Source of the DNA: Eucalyptus grandis
Taxonomy: Eukaryota > Streptophyta > Magnoliopsida > Myrtales > Myrtaceae
DNA length: 64,000 nucleotides
NCBI RefSeq assembly: GCF_016545825.1
Contig: NC_052613.1
Span: forward strand, 7,502,001 to 7,566,000
Reading direction: 5' to 3'
Part shown: positions 10,569 to 19,980 of the stretch, piece after piece
How the letters are laid out: each line of letters starts with the position of its first letter
How positions within the stretch are numbered: position 1 is the first letter of the stretch
Program-made: the position numbers and the translations under genes
The notes under the pieces: model-generated
What the model was told of the DNA's origin: nothing
The model's input: the letters and a program-made list of their open reading frames with translations, nothing else
The model's database searches: none

Positions 10569-10618
10569 GGCCCCTGCGCAAGGATGACACGCACAAATCG
10601 AGAAATGGTCCAAATTTT
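10517..10618 (+). ncRNA. U6: U6 snRNA gene A2
   Basis: Complete U6 snRNA with the same sequence as copy B1 by eye: GTCTCTTCGGAGAC stem, ACAGAGA box, AGC triad, internal stem-loop and 3' end, then a T-run at 10615-10620. Its flanks are type A (shared with 4584), yet its body lacks the three changes seen in that copy. Identity of the transcribed parts between type A and B loci with dissimilar flanks suggests selection or gene conversion. Very likely active. Confidence 0.97.
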
Positions 10619-10620
10619 TT

Positions 10621-10881
10621 CTTTCTTATTTTTGGAGTTATTCCAAATTTTATAATATTTATCTCTTTGCCATGACTTTCACCTTATTTGTATTTATCCG
10701 TAAACATGAAATTTTTTTCTATAATCTTACCTTATTATACAATATGATGACAAATTCATGTTTTGTTAGTTGCTTCATTTCTAACTTTACAATTGCTTCT
10801 TAATTTTCATTATTCTAAATTTTATAACATTTAACTTTTTATAGTTCCTTTCACCTTGTGCGTATGTATTCATGAACACAA

Positions 10882-10921
<40 letters not shown>

Positions 10922-10924
10922 AAT

Positions 10925-10971
<47 letters not shown>

Positions 10972-11973
10972 TATATTACCTTGTTTCCCAAATATCACGA
11001 AATTTTTATTTTCCAATTCACGGTTCCATGTTAGCTTCACTAATTAAGTATGGCAAATATATTTTCTATATTTTGTCACACATGTGCGGTTTTATGATTA
11101 TGAATGTATCCTTTCAATCTGGATAAGTTAATTCATGCCATTTAACTTCCAAAAATTTTCTAGCCACAAAGAGCAATCGAAAAAAATTATTAGTAGGAAC
11201 AATACGGTATTAAGTAGGGAATAACTGAGCTGAGAAAAGGAAAAAGAAAAAAAATATGGTCAGCAATATCCTGTGCATCTACCAAAAGTTTAATTCGTTT
11301 TCTTATTTCAACGAAATTGGTCATGTAATATATGGCAATAGATGTAGCCTTGGATAGTTCTTTTCTTTTTTTCCTAATGATAAATGGTGTGTTAATATAT
11401 GCATTTGATTCTATATTTTGGTGTCATTAACCTCTCAAAACTCAAATAAAATCTAAATAAAATGTCAGGTTCACAAAATTCCTTTATTGTGTCTACATAA
11501 AAATGATTTTTGATCATGTTCGTCAATGACTAGTAACCTTAATTTATATATTTTTTTCAGATTTATCATAATCCTTTTTTTTTTATAATTATTATGTATA
11601 CAAATGTAAAGTTGTGAACAAACACAAAAAGAGGGAATTTTTTGATAAAATATAACTTATTCTAATGAACTTAGAAAAAAAATTCAACTACAAACCACAT
11701 GATGATTTTTACTGCTCACAATCCCATTACAATCATCTAACATTCTCCTCTTGAAAATTCATTGAAAATATAAGCACTTCACCAAGAATGAAGTCACTTA
11801 CATTTTGCAATGTCAAGAGAATGCCTTTAGTTATTAAATGTGTAATCTAAACAAAGTAAAGTAAAGAGACAAAAAGCTTGGTTGCGTAGACCCACGTAAC
11901 TTTGGAATAATGTGGTTGGGCCCCTTATGGAAATACAATATCTTCTTTTAAGCCTTTCTTTAAGGAGAGAAGA
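10621..11973. other. U6 array spacer with microsatellites, no gene seen
   Basis: AT-rich spacer homologous to 4690-6250, but without the 254-bp tandem duplication seen there. It has an (AAT)n run at about 10883-10915 and a (TA)n run at about 10930-10975, side by side. The part from 11470 on is the left end of a 3.2-kb unit that is repeated from 14689. Confidence 0.75.
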
Positions 11974-12016
11974 GTCCCACATCGAACAAAAACATACATT
12001 GACTCTGCTTTATATG
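11974..12016 (+). promoter_or_regulatory. U6 promoter B2: USE and TATA box
   Basis: Perfect USE GTCCCACATCG at 11974-11984 and TATA box TTTATATG at 12009-12016, spaced by 24 bp. The promoter looks intact although the RNA it drives has a changed AGC triad. Confidence 0.92.
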
Positions 12017-12038
12017 CACAAGCGAGCCAATTGAGGTT

Positions 12039-12140
12039 GTCTCTTCGGAGACATCTGATAAAATTGGAACGATACAGAGAAGATTAGAATGGCCCCTGCG
12101 CAAGGATGACACGCACAAATCGAGAAATGGTCCAATTTTT
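12039..12140 (+). ncRNA. U6: U6 snRNA copy B2 with altered AGC triad
   Basis: Near-complete U6 with the usual 5' stem, ACAGAGA box, internal stem-loop and 3' end, and a long T-run starting about 12137. One substitution stands out: GATTAGCATGG reads GATTAGAATGG, so the catalytic AGC triad is AGA (changed base 12088). The 3' end is also one A shorter before the T-run. The AGC triad pairs with U2 and helps form the catalytic triplex of the spliceosome and is invariant in functional U6, so this copy is probably a dead or dominant-harmful variant if transcribed. Its promoter is intact. Sequencing error is the main alternative. Confidence 0.88.
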
Positions 12141-12145
12141 TTTTT

Positions 12146-13431
12146 TCCATCTTTTTATCCCATTTTTTAACAAGTATAAAATATTTATAAAATGGTCTAT
12201 TATATTTCTCAAGAATGTCACTCCTCATCTCAAATACTTTAATATCTACTCATATTACTTTTGCGATATTGGATGTATGCTTGCAATTACTCATAAATAA
12301 ATAGAAGTTTGGAACAATCAAATTGCATCTCAATTCAAATGATATTTCTCACAAATTTTACTCATCACTATAAGTACTTTTTTTTTATATCTATCAACAT
12401 AATAGGTGACTCGAACTTTTCTAAAACTTTATGATATTGAACTAAGGCTTGCAATCACCATATACAAAATTGAGATTATGAACAAATTAAATTGCATTTC
12501 AATTTATGAGTTTTTGCTCTCTCTTTAAAAAAATAAAAATCAGCAGCTGGAAGTTTTTGGAACATTCTATAAGCTTCGTGAATTCATTAACTCTGGACCT
12601 TTGGCTTCTTGTATAGGTGACTTTAACTTAGAGGAGTCTGCATATGATTCATAGAATCTAAATAATAGACCTTGAGTTCCCAAGTGGAAATCCTCCAAGC
12701 CCCCAGTCAACTATAGCAATCATGAGCATTGGTTTTCCTTTTTTGGAATTACGCCTCGTTTCAAGTTTAATAACTTTTTTTCCAATGTCTTATGCTGATG
12801 TTCAATGTTCTTTTTGTAAGCATATTTTTGAATGGCTCATACTATATAGCCTAACTCTGATGTGACTAGTGTAGGAATTCATGACTGCTAGTATCTTGGT
12901 CAATATGTGGTGATTGGCTCACAAATCTCGAATATTCGAGTTGTGGGTGGTGAGAAGTAATTATAACTCAAATTAAATGTTGAATAGAGAGTGTAAGCCT
13001 CTTATTATAACATTTAGAGGGCATTGTCAGTACTAGTAATCTCTCCCTACCTTTTTATTTATTGAAAAAAGATATGAATTTGTTAATTGATCCTCATTTA
13101 TAGATTTTGTTTTTTTTCCAAATAATGTGGCTCGTCTGACTCTTCTTTTCTTTATCGTTGATAGAAACCCCTAGCTAAGTTTTTTAAAATTGTTTTGCAA
13201 TAAATCATCATTCAAGCAATCCTTAAACGCATAGATTTCGGTCTTTCGATAAAGATAATTGCTTCATGGTCCGTATACAATCCATGTCTCATAATTGTGA
13301 GCAAAAAAAAGGTCACATTTTTCGGAGGGAAAAAAGGTAAACCACCTTTGCAAGTGGATTACACGTTGGGCCAAGGCCAAACCAATGCCATCATTTGGCA
13401 TTACTGTTCAATTACAGGAAGGCATTTGATA
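12146..13431. other. U6 array spacer, no gene seen
   Basis: AT-rich spacer that matches 16280-17570 almost end to end, being part of the 3.2-kb unit duplicated from 11470-14688 to 14689 onward. No coding signal is seen. Confidence 0.65.
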
Positions 13432-13896
13432 TATAATAAAGGGCTAATGCACCAAAAACTACTAGTTGATACGCTCATGTCGCATTTATTTCAAACTAGT
13501 TTGCATCCCAAAAAAACCCCGAGTTAGCCCATGCCATATTTAGCTCAAATTTATTATTGTGTTGTAAAAATCCCCAAATTGATATATTTATGTCACATTT
13601 ACCCTAAATTGCTACAATTATGCCACATTTACTTTAAATTGCGATAAAACTGGAATTTTCTGAGTAAATGTGGTACATATATACTAACTTAGGGTAACTA
13701 TGGCACATACATACTAATTTGAGATTTTTGTGACATGAAAATTAATTTAGAGTAAATGTAACACGAATACACCAATTCGGAATAAATTTATCATTGATGA
13801 ACCGGTTTGAGAATTTTTATGACATAAAAATTAGTTTAGATAAATGCAACATAAGTAGTAGTTTGAAGTTTTTTGTGGTGTCAACCCTATAATAAA
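13432..13896. mobile_element. Foldback (MULE-like) element with 9-bp TSD
   Basis: A 447-bp element (13441-13887) flanked by the perfect 9-bp direct repeat TATAATAAA (13432-13440 and 13888-13896). The ends are inverted repeats (GGGCTAATGCACCA on the left, TGGTGTCAACCC on the right) and the body consists of phrases such as CCACATTTAC and GTAAATGTGG in opposite orientations, so the whole can fold back. TSD length fits Mutator-like elements. A duplicated copy lies at 17571-18002. Confidence 0.8.
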
Positions 13897-14051
13897 AACA
13901 AAAGAACAAAATGCCAAAGTTGTTCTTCAAATGTCCGCTAACTTTGGATTTGGTAACGTGGTTCTATATTAATAATATATATATAAGGCTTTTAATAAGT
14001 AAAAGCGAGGACATGTAGCTCAGTTGTTATTGTCAAAGCGAGATGGAGAAA

Positions 14052-14155
14052 GTCATCTCTTATCTCATAAAATTGGAATAATAGAGAGAAAAATAACATG
14101 ATCCCTGCGCAAGAATGACACGCACAAATCCATAAATGATTCCAAATTTTTAATA
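14052..14155 (+). pseudogene. Decayed U6 copy, type C (psi-C2)
   Basis: U6-like sequence from GTCATCTCT at 14052 through CTGCGCAAGAATGACACGCA to about 14150. The 5' stem is broken, the ACAGAGA box reads AGAGAGA, the AGC triad reads AAC, and GGCCCC reads GATCCC. No USE or TATA box is present at the expected distance. Non-functional. Confidence 0.85.
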
Positions 14156-14334
14156 TTTACCTCTTTGGTTCTCTTTTATCTATTTTAACTCATTTCATCA
14201 TATCACAAGAATTTCCTTTTTCTATTCCCACCTTCATTTCAGCTTCACTAATTTGTTTGCAAAAAATACTTTTTTAACTCCATAATTTGTATCTTTTTGT
14301 ATGTAGCTACTGAGTATATTTCTTTGGGATAAGT

Positions 14335-14688
14335 ACTAGAAAGTCTAAAACTTGTTAAGAAAGTGCAATCAAATCATAAAATTTAAAAAAATTCGTAATT
14401 AATTTATAAATCAAATTCTAAAACTTTCAAAAAATATAATCGACGGAATACTTGATTGCACATTGGACCAAAAAGTTCAAGCACCAATTGTGCCATTCTC
14501 TCCAGACCAATTGAACATATATGAACGAGGGAGAGAGTGAGAAAAAAAAAAGATAAAATGGAAAAAGAAAAACGGAAAAAGCAAAAGTCAGCGGGACAGC
14601 TTGGATAGGGAAAGTCCACTCAGCAAAGCCCCAACACCAGGACGACGTCGTCTCCCGGCATTTTTGGAAGAGAAATTTTTGTAATAGG
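14335..14688 (+). repeat. Displaced copy of a protein-gene promoter
   Basis: This stretch matches 18395-18725, the sequence immediately upstream of the protein gene at 19.98 kb. Shared marks in order are CTTGATTGCACATT, ATGAACGAGGG, GTCAGCGGGACAGCTTGGA, AAAGTCCACTCAGCAAA, GACGACGTCGTC and CATTTTTGGAAGAGA. Similarity stops at about 14675, where the sequence jumps to the start of the next U6 block (TTCACAAAATTCC at 14689, identical to 11470). It is therefore the right edge of a tandem-duplicated unit and shows where the duplication broke. Confidence 0.88.
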
Positions 14689-15050
14689 TTCACAAAATTC
14701 CTTTCTTGTGTCTATATAAAAATGGTTTATGATCCTGTTCGTAAATGATTACTAACCTTTTATATTTTTTTTCCAGATTTATCATAATCCCTTTTTTTTT
14801 ATATTTATTGTGTACACATATATAAAGTTGTGAACAAATGCAAAATAGAGGGAATTTTTTTGATAAAATATAACTTATTCTAATGATCTTAGAAAAAAAT
14901 TCAACTACAAACCACATGATGATTTTTACTGCTAACAATCCCATTATAATCATCTAACATTCTCCTCTTGAAAATTCATTGAAAATATAAGCACTTTGCC
15001 AAGAATGAAGTCACTTACATTTTGCAATGTCAAGAGAATGCCTTTGGTTA

Positions 15051-15972
15051 TTAAGCATGAGAAAATGTCATAAATGGTCCATGAACTTTAATTTAATAGT
15101 CAATTTCATCTCTGAGTTTTCGATTTGCTCAATTTGATCCCTGAACTTTCATCTAATGTTCCATCTAGTCCTAACTATTTGAAAATTGACCAATTTATCT
15201 TTCTTTTTAATACCAAACTGTTTTTTATAAAAAAATATATATATCAAATTGGGTTTTTTTCGTCGAAAAAATACTACATTTATACAAAGTAATAAAGGTC
15301 AATATTTTTTCCTTTCTCCATATTAAAAACCAATGAAAAACTGGACAATAATAATAAACAAAGGTGAATCTTGCATTTTGATTTCTTTTTGTAAATGCAA
15401 ATTACTTGAATAATGTACAAAAGCCCATCAATCGATTTTTCTTATGGACTTCACGGAAAGGGAAAATCGATTGATGGGCTTTTGTAAATTATTCAATTAA
15501 TTTGCATATACAAAAAAAGAAATCAAAATGCAAGATTCACCTTTTGTTTATTATTAGTGTCCCTTTTTCCATTTGTTTTTAATATGGAGAAAGGAAATAA
15601 ATATTGACCTTTATTATTTTGCATAAATGTGGTATTTTTTCGACAAAAAAAACCAGTTTAGTATTTTTTATTTATAAAAAAATAGTTTGGTATTAAAAAA
15701 AAAAGAAATTTGTCAATTTTCAAATAGTTAGAAACTAGATGGAACATTAGATGAAAGTTCAATGACCAAATTGAGTAAATCGAAACCTTATGGATAAAAT
15801 TGAACATTATATGAAAATTTATGTACTAAATTGAGCAAATCAAAAGCTTAGGGATGAAATTGAACATTAGATGAAAGTTTAGAGACCAAATTGAGCAAAT
15901 CGAAAGCTCAGGGATGAATTGAATATTAGATAAAAGTTCAGGGATCATTTGTGACATTTTCCCTTAAACATG
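15051..15972. mobile_element. Long near-palindromic foldback element, 9-bp TSD
   Basis: A 904-bp element (15060-15963) flanked by TTAAGCATG (15051-15059) and TTAAACATG (15964-15972), a 9-bp TSD with one mismatch. Its two halves are inverted copies meeting around 15440-15460, where CATCAATCGATTTT faces AAAATCGATTGATG with a loop of about 15 bases. Outer arms contain 60-65-bp subrepeats (TTAGATGAAAGTT, ATTGAGCAAATCGAAA) present about twice on the left and three to four times on the right. No open reading frame. It interrupts the spacer before U6 B3 and is absent from the equivalent site in the B2 block. Transcription through it would give a hairpin of about 380 bp. Confidence 0.92.
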
Positions 15973-16104
15973 TAATTTAAATAAAGAAAAAGCAAGGAGA
16001 CAAAAAACTTGGTTGAGTGGACCCACGTAAGTTTGGAAGGATGCGGTTGGGCTCTTCATGGAAATACAATATCTTCTTTTATGTGTTACTTTAAGGAGAG
16101 AAGA

Positions 16105-16147
16105 GTCCCACATCGAACAAAACCACACATGCACTCTGCTTTATATG
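16105..16147 (+). promoter_or_regulatory. U6 promoter B3: USE and TATA box
   Basis: Perfect USE GTCCCACATCG at 16105-16115 and TATA box TTTATATG at 16140-16147, 24 bp apart, as in the other type B copies. Confidence 0.93.
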
Positions 16148-16169
16148 CAAAAGCTAGACAAGAAAGGTT

Positions 16170-16189
16170 GTCTCTTCGGAGACATCCGA

Positions 16190-16221
<32 letters not shown>

Positions 16222-16271
16222 GGCCCCTGCGCAAGGATGACACGCACAAATCGAGAAATGGTCCAAATTTT
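16170..16271 (+). ncRNA. U6: U6 snRNA gene B3
   Basis: Complete U6 snRNA with GTCTCTTCGGAGAC stem, ACAGAGA box, intact AGC triad, internal stem-loop and 3' end, followed by a T-run (16268-16274). Unlike the other complete copies it reads GACATCCGAT rather than GACATCTGAT after the stem, which is the Arabidopsis-type sequence. Intact promoter; very likely active. It arose with the 3.2-kb duplication that also copied B2, but it does not share the AGC defect of B2, so that defect is younger than the duplication or was repaired here by conversion. Confidence 0.97.
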
Positions 16272-16285
16272 TTTGCACTTTTTTA

Positions 16286-16460
16286 ACCCGAGTTTTGAAC
16301 AAGTGTAAAATATTTTTAAAATGGTCTATTACATATCCAAACGAATGCCACTCCTTGTCTTTGATACTTTTTTTAACCCGAGTTTTGAACAAGTGTAAAA
16401 TATTTTTAAGATGGTCTATTACATATCCAAATGAATGCCACTCCTTGTCTTTGATACTTT
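16286..16460 (+). repeat. Two-copy tandem repeat, 90-bp period
   Basis: Units begin ACCCGAGTTTTGAACAAGTG at 16286 and 16376 and are nearly identical. The unit is related to the tandem unit after U6 B1 and gives rise to chance open frames on both strands. Confidence 0.88.
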
Positions 16461-17570
16461 TGTATTTATTGATATTATGGTTGCGATATGGTACGTATGC
16501 TTGCAATTACCATAAATAAACTGAAATTTAGGAACAATTAAACTGCATCTTAATGTAGATGACATTTCTCACGAATTTTACTCCTCACCTCGAGTGCTTT
16601 TATATTTATTCATATAATGGCTCGAAAATTTCTATAACTTTATGATATTGAACTAATGCTTGCAATCACCATATACAAAACAAAAATTGTGGGACAATTA
16701 AATTTCATCTCAATTTATAAGTTTTTGCTCTCTCTTTTTGTGAAAAAAAAATTTCAATAACTGGAGGTTTTTGGAACATTCTACAAGCTCCGTGGATTGA
16801 TTTAATTCCAAACCTCTGGCTACATTTACAGGTGATATTGACTTAGAGGAGTTTGTCTTTAATTCATGGAATTTGAGCAATTGAACTCAGAGTCCCGAAG
16901 TGGAAATCCTCCGAGCCCCCAATCAACAATACCAACCATGAGCATTATGTTTAATGTTGAGTATAACTTCAAACGACTCGTACTACATTGTCTAGCTCTG
17001 ATATAATTCATGTGGGACTTCATAGTTGCTAGCATCTTGGTCAATATGTGGTGATTGGCTTGCATATCTCGAATCGAGTTGCGGGGTGCAAGGTAATTAT
17101 AACTCAAATTAAGTGTTGAGTATATAGTGTAAAACTCTTATCATAATATTATAGAGGGCATCGTTAGTACTAGTCATCTCTCCCTACCTTTTTCATTTAT
17201 GAAACAAAAAGATATTAATTCGTTAGCCGATCCTTATTTTTAGATTTTGCTTCTTCCAAATAATGCCGCTCGTCTGACTCTTCTTTTCTTTATCATTGAT
17301 AGAAACCCGTAGTTAAGTTTTTAAAAATTATTTTGCGATAAAACATCATTCAAGCAATCTGCAAACGCAAAAATTTCGGTCTTTCGATGAAGATAATTGC
17401 TTCCTAATCCATATATAATTCATGTCTTGTAATTGTGAGAAAAAAAAAAGGTCAAATTTTTTAGAGTGAAAAAAGGTAAACCACCTTTTCAAGTGGATTA
17501 TGCATTGGGCTAAGGCCAACCCAACGTCATTATTTGGCATTACTCTTCACTTACAAGAAAGCACTAGATG
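16461..17570. other. U6 array spacer, no gene seen
   Basis: AT-rich spacer matching 12200-13430 from the previous 3.2-kb unit. No coding signal. Confidence 0.65.
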
Positions 17571-18002
17571 TATAATTAAGGCCAATGCACTGAAAACTCT
17601 CAATTAATACACTAGTGCCGCACAAAAACCTCCATATTTGTACACCCAGGACATATTTAGCTCAAACTTATAATTTTTTCATAAAAATCCCCAGATTGAT
17701 ATAGCAACACCAATGCCACATTTACTCCAAATTGTGATAAATTTAGGATTTTTTTTTTTTTTTTTGCGTAAATGTGGCACATTTGTATTAGTTTAGGGTA
17801 ATTATGGTATGGACGTACTAATTTGAGGTTTTTGTAACGTGAAAATTAGTTTGGAGTAAATGCAACACGAATCTACTGGTTTAGAGTAAATTTGTCAAAG
17901 ATATATCAATTTGAGTGTTTTTATGACACAAAAATTAGGTTAGATAAACGTGGCATTAGTGTAATAGTTTGGAGTTTTCGGTGGTATCAATCTTATAATA
18001 GA
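17571..18002. mobile_element. Foldback (MULE-like) element, duplicated copy
   Basis: Copy of the element at 13432-13896, in the same position of the duplicated unit. TSD halves are now TATAATTAA (17571-17579) and TATAATAGA (17994-18002), so it has drifted further. It came with the segmental duplication, not by a new insertion. Confidence 0.75.
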
Positions 18003-18096
18003 AGCAAAGGAATACAATACCAAACTTATTCTTTTTCATATGTCCAAGGTTCATGGATCACTTGTTAGGTTGGTAACGTGGGCCTTATATATATGC

Positions 18097-18097
<1 letters not shown>

Positions 18098-18140
<43 letters not shown>
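18098..18140 (+). repeat. (GA)n microsatellite
   Basis: About 43 bp of uninterrupted AG dinucleotides. It occupies the place where the promoter and 5' part of a type C U6 copy would be. Confidence 0.95.
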
Positions 18141-18143
<3 letters not shown>

Positions 18144-18144
18144 G

Positions 18145-18198
18145 AGCAATGAAAGCTTCAATGTATGCACAAATCCAGAAAATGATTCGAAATTTTAT
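18145..18198 (+). pseudogene. Remnant of a U6 copy, type C (psi-C3)
   Basis: Only the last third of U6 is left: GCACAAATCCAGAAAATGATTC at about 18167 followed by an AAATTTT end. It is the counterpart of the fuller copy at 14052. The upstream phrase AGCAATGAAAGCTTCAATG is shared with the promoters of the type A copies and psi-C1. Confidence 0.7.
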
Positions 18199-18394
18199 AA
18201 CATTTACCTTTTCGGTTCTCTTTAATATTTTTTAACTCATTTCACCGTGTTACAAAAATTTCCCTTTTTTATTCCCTACTTCATTTCAGCTTTACAAATT
18301 AGTTCGCCAAAAATATTTTTTGCAGTACTAATTTTTTTATTTCTTAGTATGTATTTACAGGCTATTTCTTTTTTTCTTTTTTGTGGAATAAGTG

Positions 18395-18725
18395 CACTAG
18401 AAAACTTAAAACTCGATACGAAAGTGTAATCAAATTTTAAGATTATAAAAAATTGCAAAGTCACAAAAGTGTAATTAAACGGAATAACTTGATTGCACAT
18501 TTGACCAAATTGTTCGAGGAGTATTGGTGCCGTTCTCCCCACTCCAATCGAACAAATATGAACGAGGGGGATAGGAAAAAAAAGGTAAAATTGGAAAAAA
18601 AAAAAAGAAGAAGAAATAAAAACAAAAACAAAAGTCAGCGGGACAGCTTGGAAGCGGAAAGTCCACTCAGCAAAAGCAAGCCACAACACGACGACGACGT
18701 CGTCTGCTGCCATTTTTGGAAGAGA
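18395..18725 (+). promoter_or_regulatory. Putative promoter of the gene at 19.98 kb
   Basis: Lies just before a pyrimidine-rich leader. It contains GACGACGACGTCGTC (about 18690-18705), with a palindromic ACGT core of the kind bound by plant bZIP factors, and an A-rich stretch at 18586-18632. A copy of the whole region is found at 14335-14680. No TATA box is obvious, and the start of transcription has not been located. Confidence 0.45.
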
Positions 18726-19980
18726 TAAAAAGTTGCGTTAATGGCGCGCACGCCCCCGTCACTCTGCCCCTTCGGAAGAGCTCCTTCGATTTTAAGCTCG
18801 AAACTCATGCCGATCCCCACGCATCGCCCCCCTCCTCTGTCCCTCTCGTATTTCCCTGTCCTAACATCACTTTCTCTCTCCACCTGATCTTCGCGTCCCC
18901 ATCGTCTTCTGCCCCTCCGTCGTTCGATCCAGTGTTCTCCACGGACTCGCCGGAATCCCACGCCGAGACAAGCGTCGCCGGTCGCGGTCGCGGTCCCTCT
19001 CTGTTTCTGCGGAAACCCGATATCCCCGTCGCCGCGCGCGGAGTCTTGATGTGAGTCCCGCGCTTGAATTTTTCTCGTTCATCGATCGAACGGCATGTGA
19101 TGTGGTTGATCTTCCCGAGAGTTGCGGCTCTTGTTTGGTATCTTTTCGCTACTCTGAGGTTTTCCCCTGTTTTAGAGGAATTGGTCTGAATAGTTTGTGG
19201 GATCGATGGATCGACGTTTCGAGCGATTGCAATGCTCAGAGGGTATTTCCTGCGCTTGATTTTTTGTTCGTTCATGGATCAAGCAGCACGTCATTTGGTT
19301 GGTTTTCAGAGAATTACGGCTCTTGTTTGGTAGTTTCCCCTGTTTTGGAGGGATCGATCCGAATAGCCCGTGGGATCGATGGATCGACTGCGCGATGTTT
19401 TGAGCGATTGCAATGTACTTATGAATAACATAGCCATGCATATATGGATGGAACTGTAATTTTGATCTTTCGCCCACTATGTAAAAAGCCGTCAACAAGA
19501 AAATGCATTAACACGCCCCGGGCTTCGAGTCAATTCTTGTTCTAATTTTTCTCGTTCATCGCTCCAGTGGCATGTGAATTGGATGAATTTTCAGAGGATT
19601 GCGGCATTTGAGATTTTTGGGTTTGTAGAGATTCCCCTGTTTTAGAGGAATTGATTGGAATAGTTTGTGGGATCGATGGATCTCAACGTTTCGAGCGAGT
19701 GCGGTCTGATGTCTGCCTTGTCAGAATTCGCACGGCTCAGAGGGCATTTCGATGCTGTACTTACGAATGATTTGCCCCCATGCATTCGTGATTGGGGTTG
19801 TAATTTCATGGAAGCTGTTCGTCATTTAGAATCAACAAGAACATGCATTAACATGCCCCTGGCTTCGATTTGATTCTTGTGCTAATCTATCGCCGTGTAT
19901 CTGGTAGGTCTATGGATGAGTTGAGTTTTCTGGTCTGCCTATGCGTAGCCTGATCGACTGAAACTGGAGTATTGTTAGAT
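18726..19980 (+). other. Probable 5' leader with intron
   Basis: From about 18726 base composition changes to GC- and CT-rich, as in a transcribed leader. A strong donor, GAT|GTGAGT, follows 19050. Possible acceptors are at 19907 (CTGGTAG) and 19978 (TATTGTTAG), the second only two bases before the start codon. If the first is used, a short upstream ORF of 13 codons (ATG near 19912) precedes the main start. The intron of 850-930 bp consists mostly of three diverged repeats. Confidence 0.6.
19063..19880 (+). repeat. Three diverged tandem repeats inside the leader intron
   Basis: Units start near 19063, 19255 and 19517. All share, in order, TTTTTCTCGTTCATCG-like, AGAG(A/G)(A/T)TGCGGC-like, TTCCCCTGTTTTAGAGG, GAATAGTTTGTGGGATCGAT and a TTTCGAGCGA block. 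The second and third also share a tail ending in CAACAAGAA(A/C)ATGCATTAACA. The order of blocks is kept although the spacing differs, so they are tandem duplications of intron sequence and not a microsatellite. Confidence 0.85.

Noticed and set aside
18276..18713. 145-codon minus-strand frame before the 19.98-kb gene
   Set aside because: Lies in promoter DNA that is also present at 14335-14680, where the frame is not kept.
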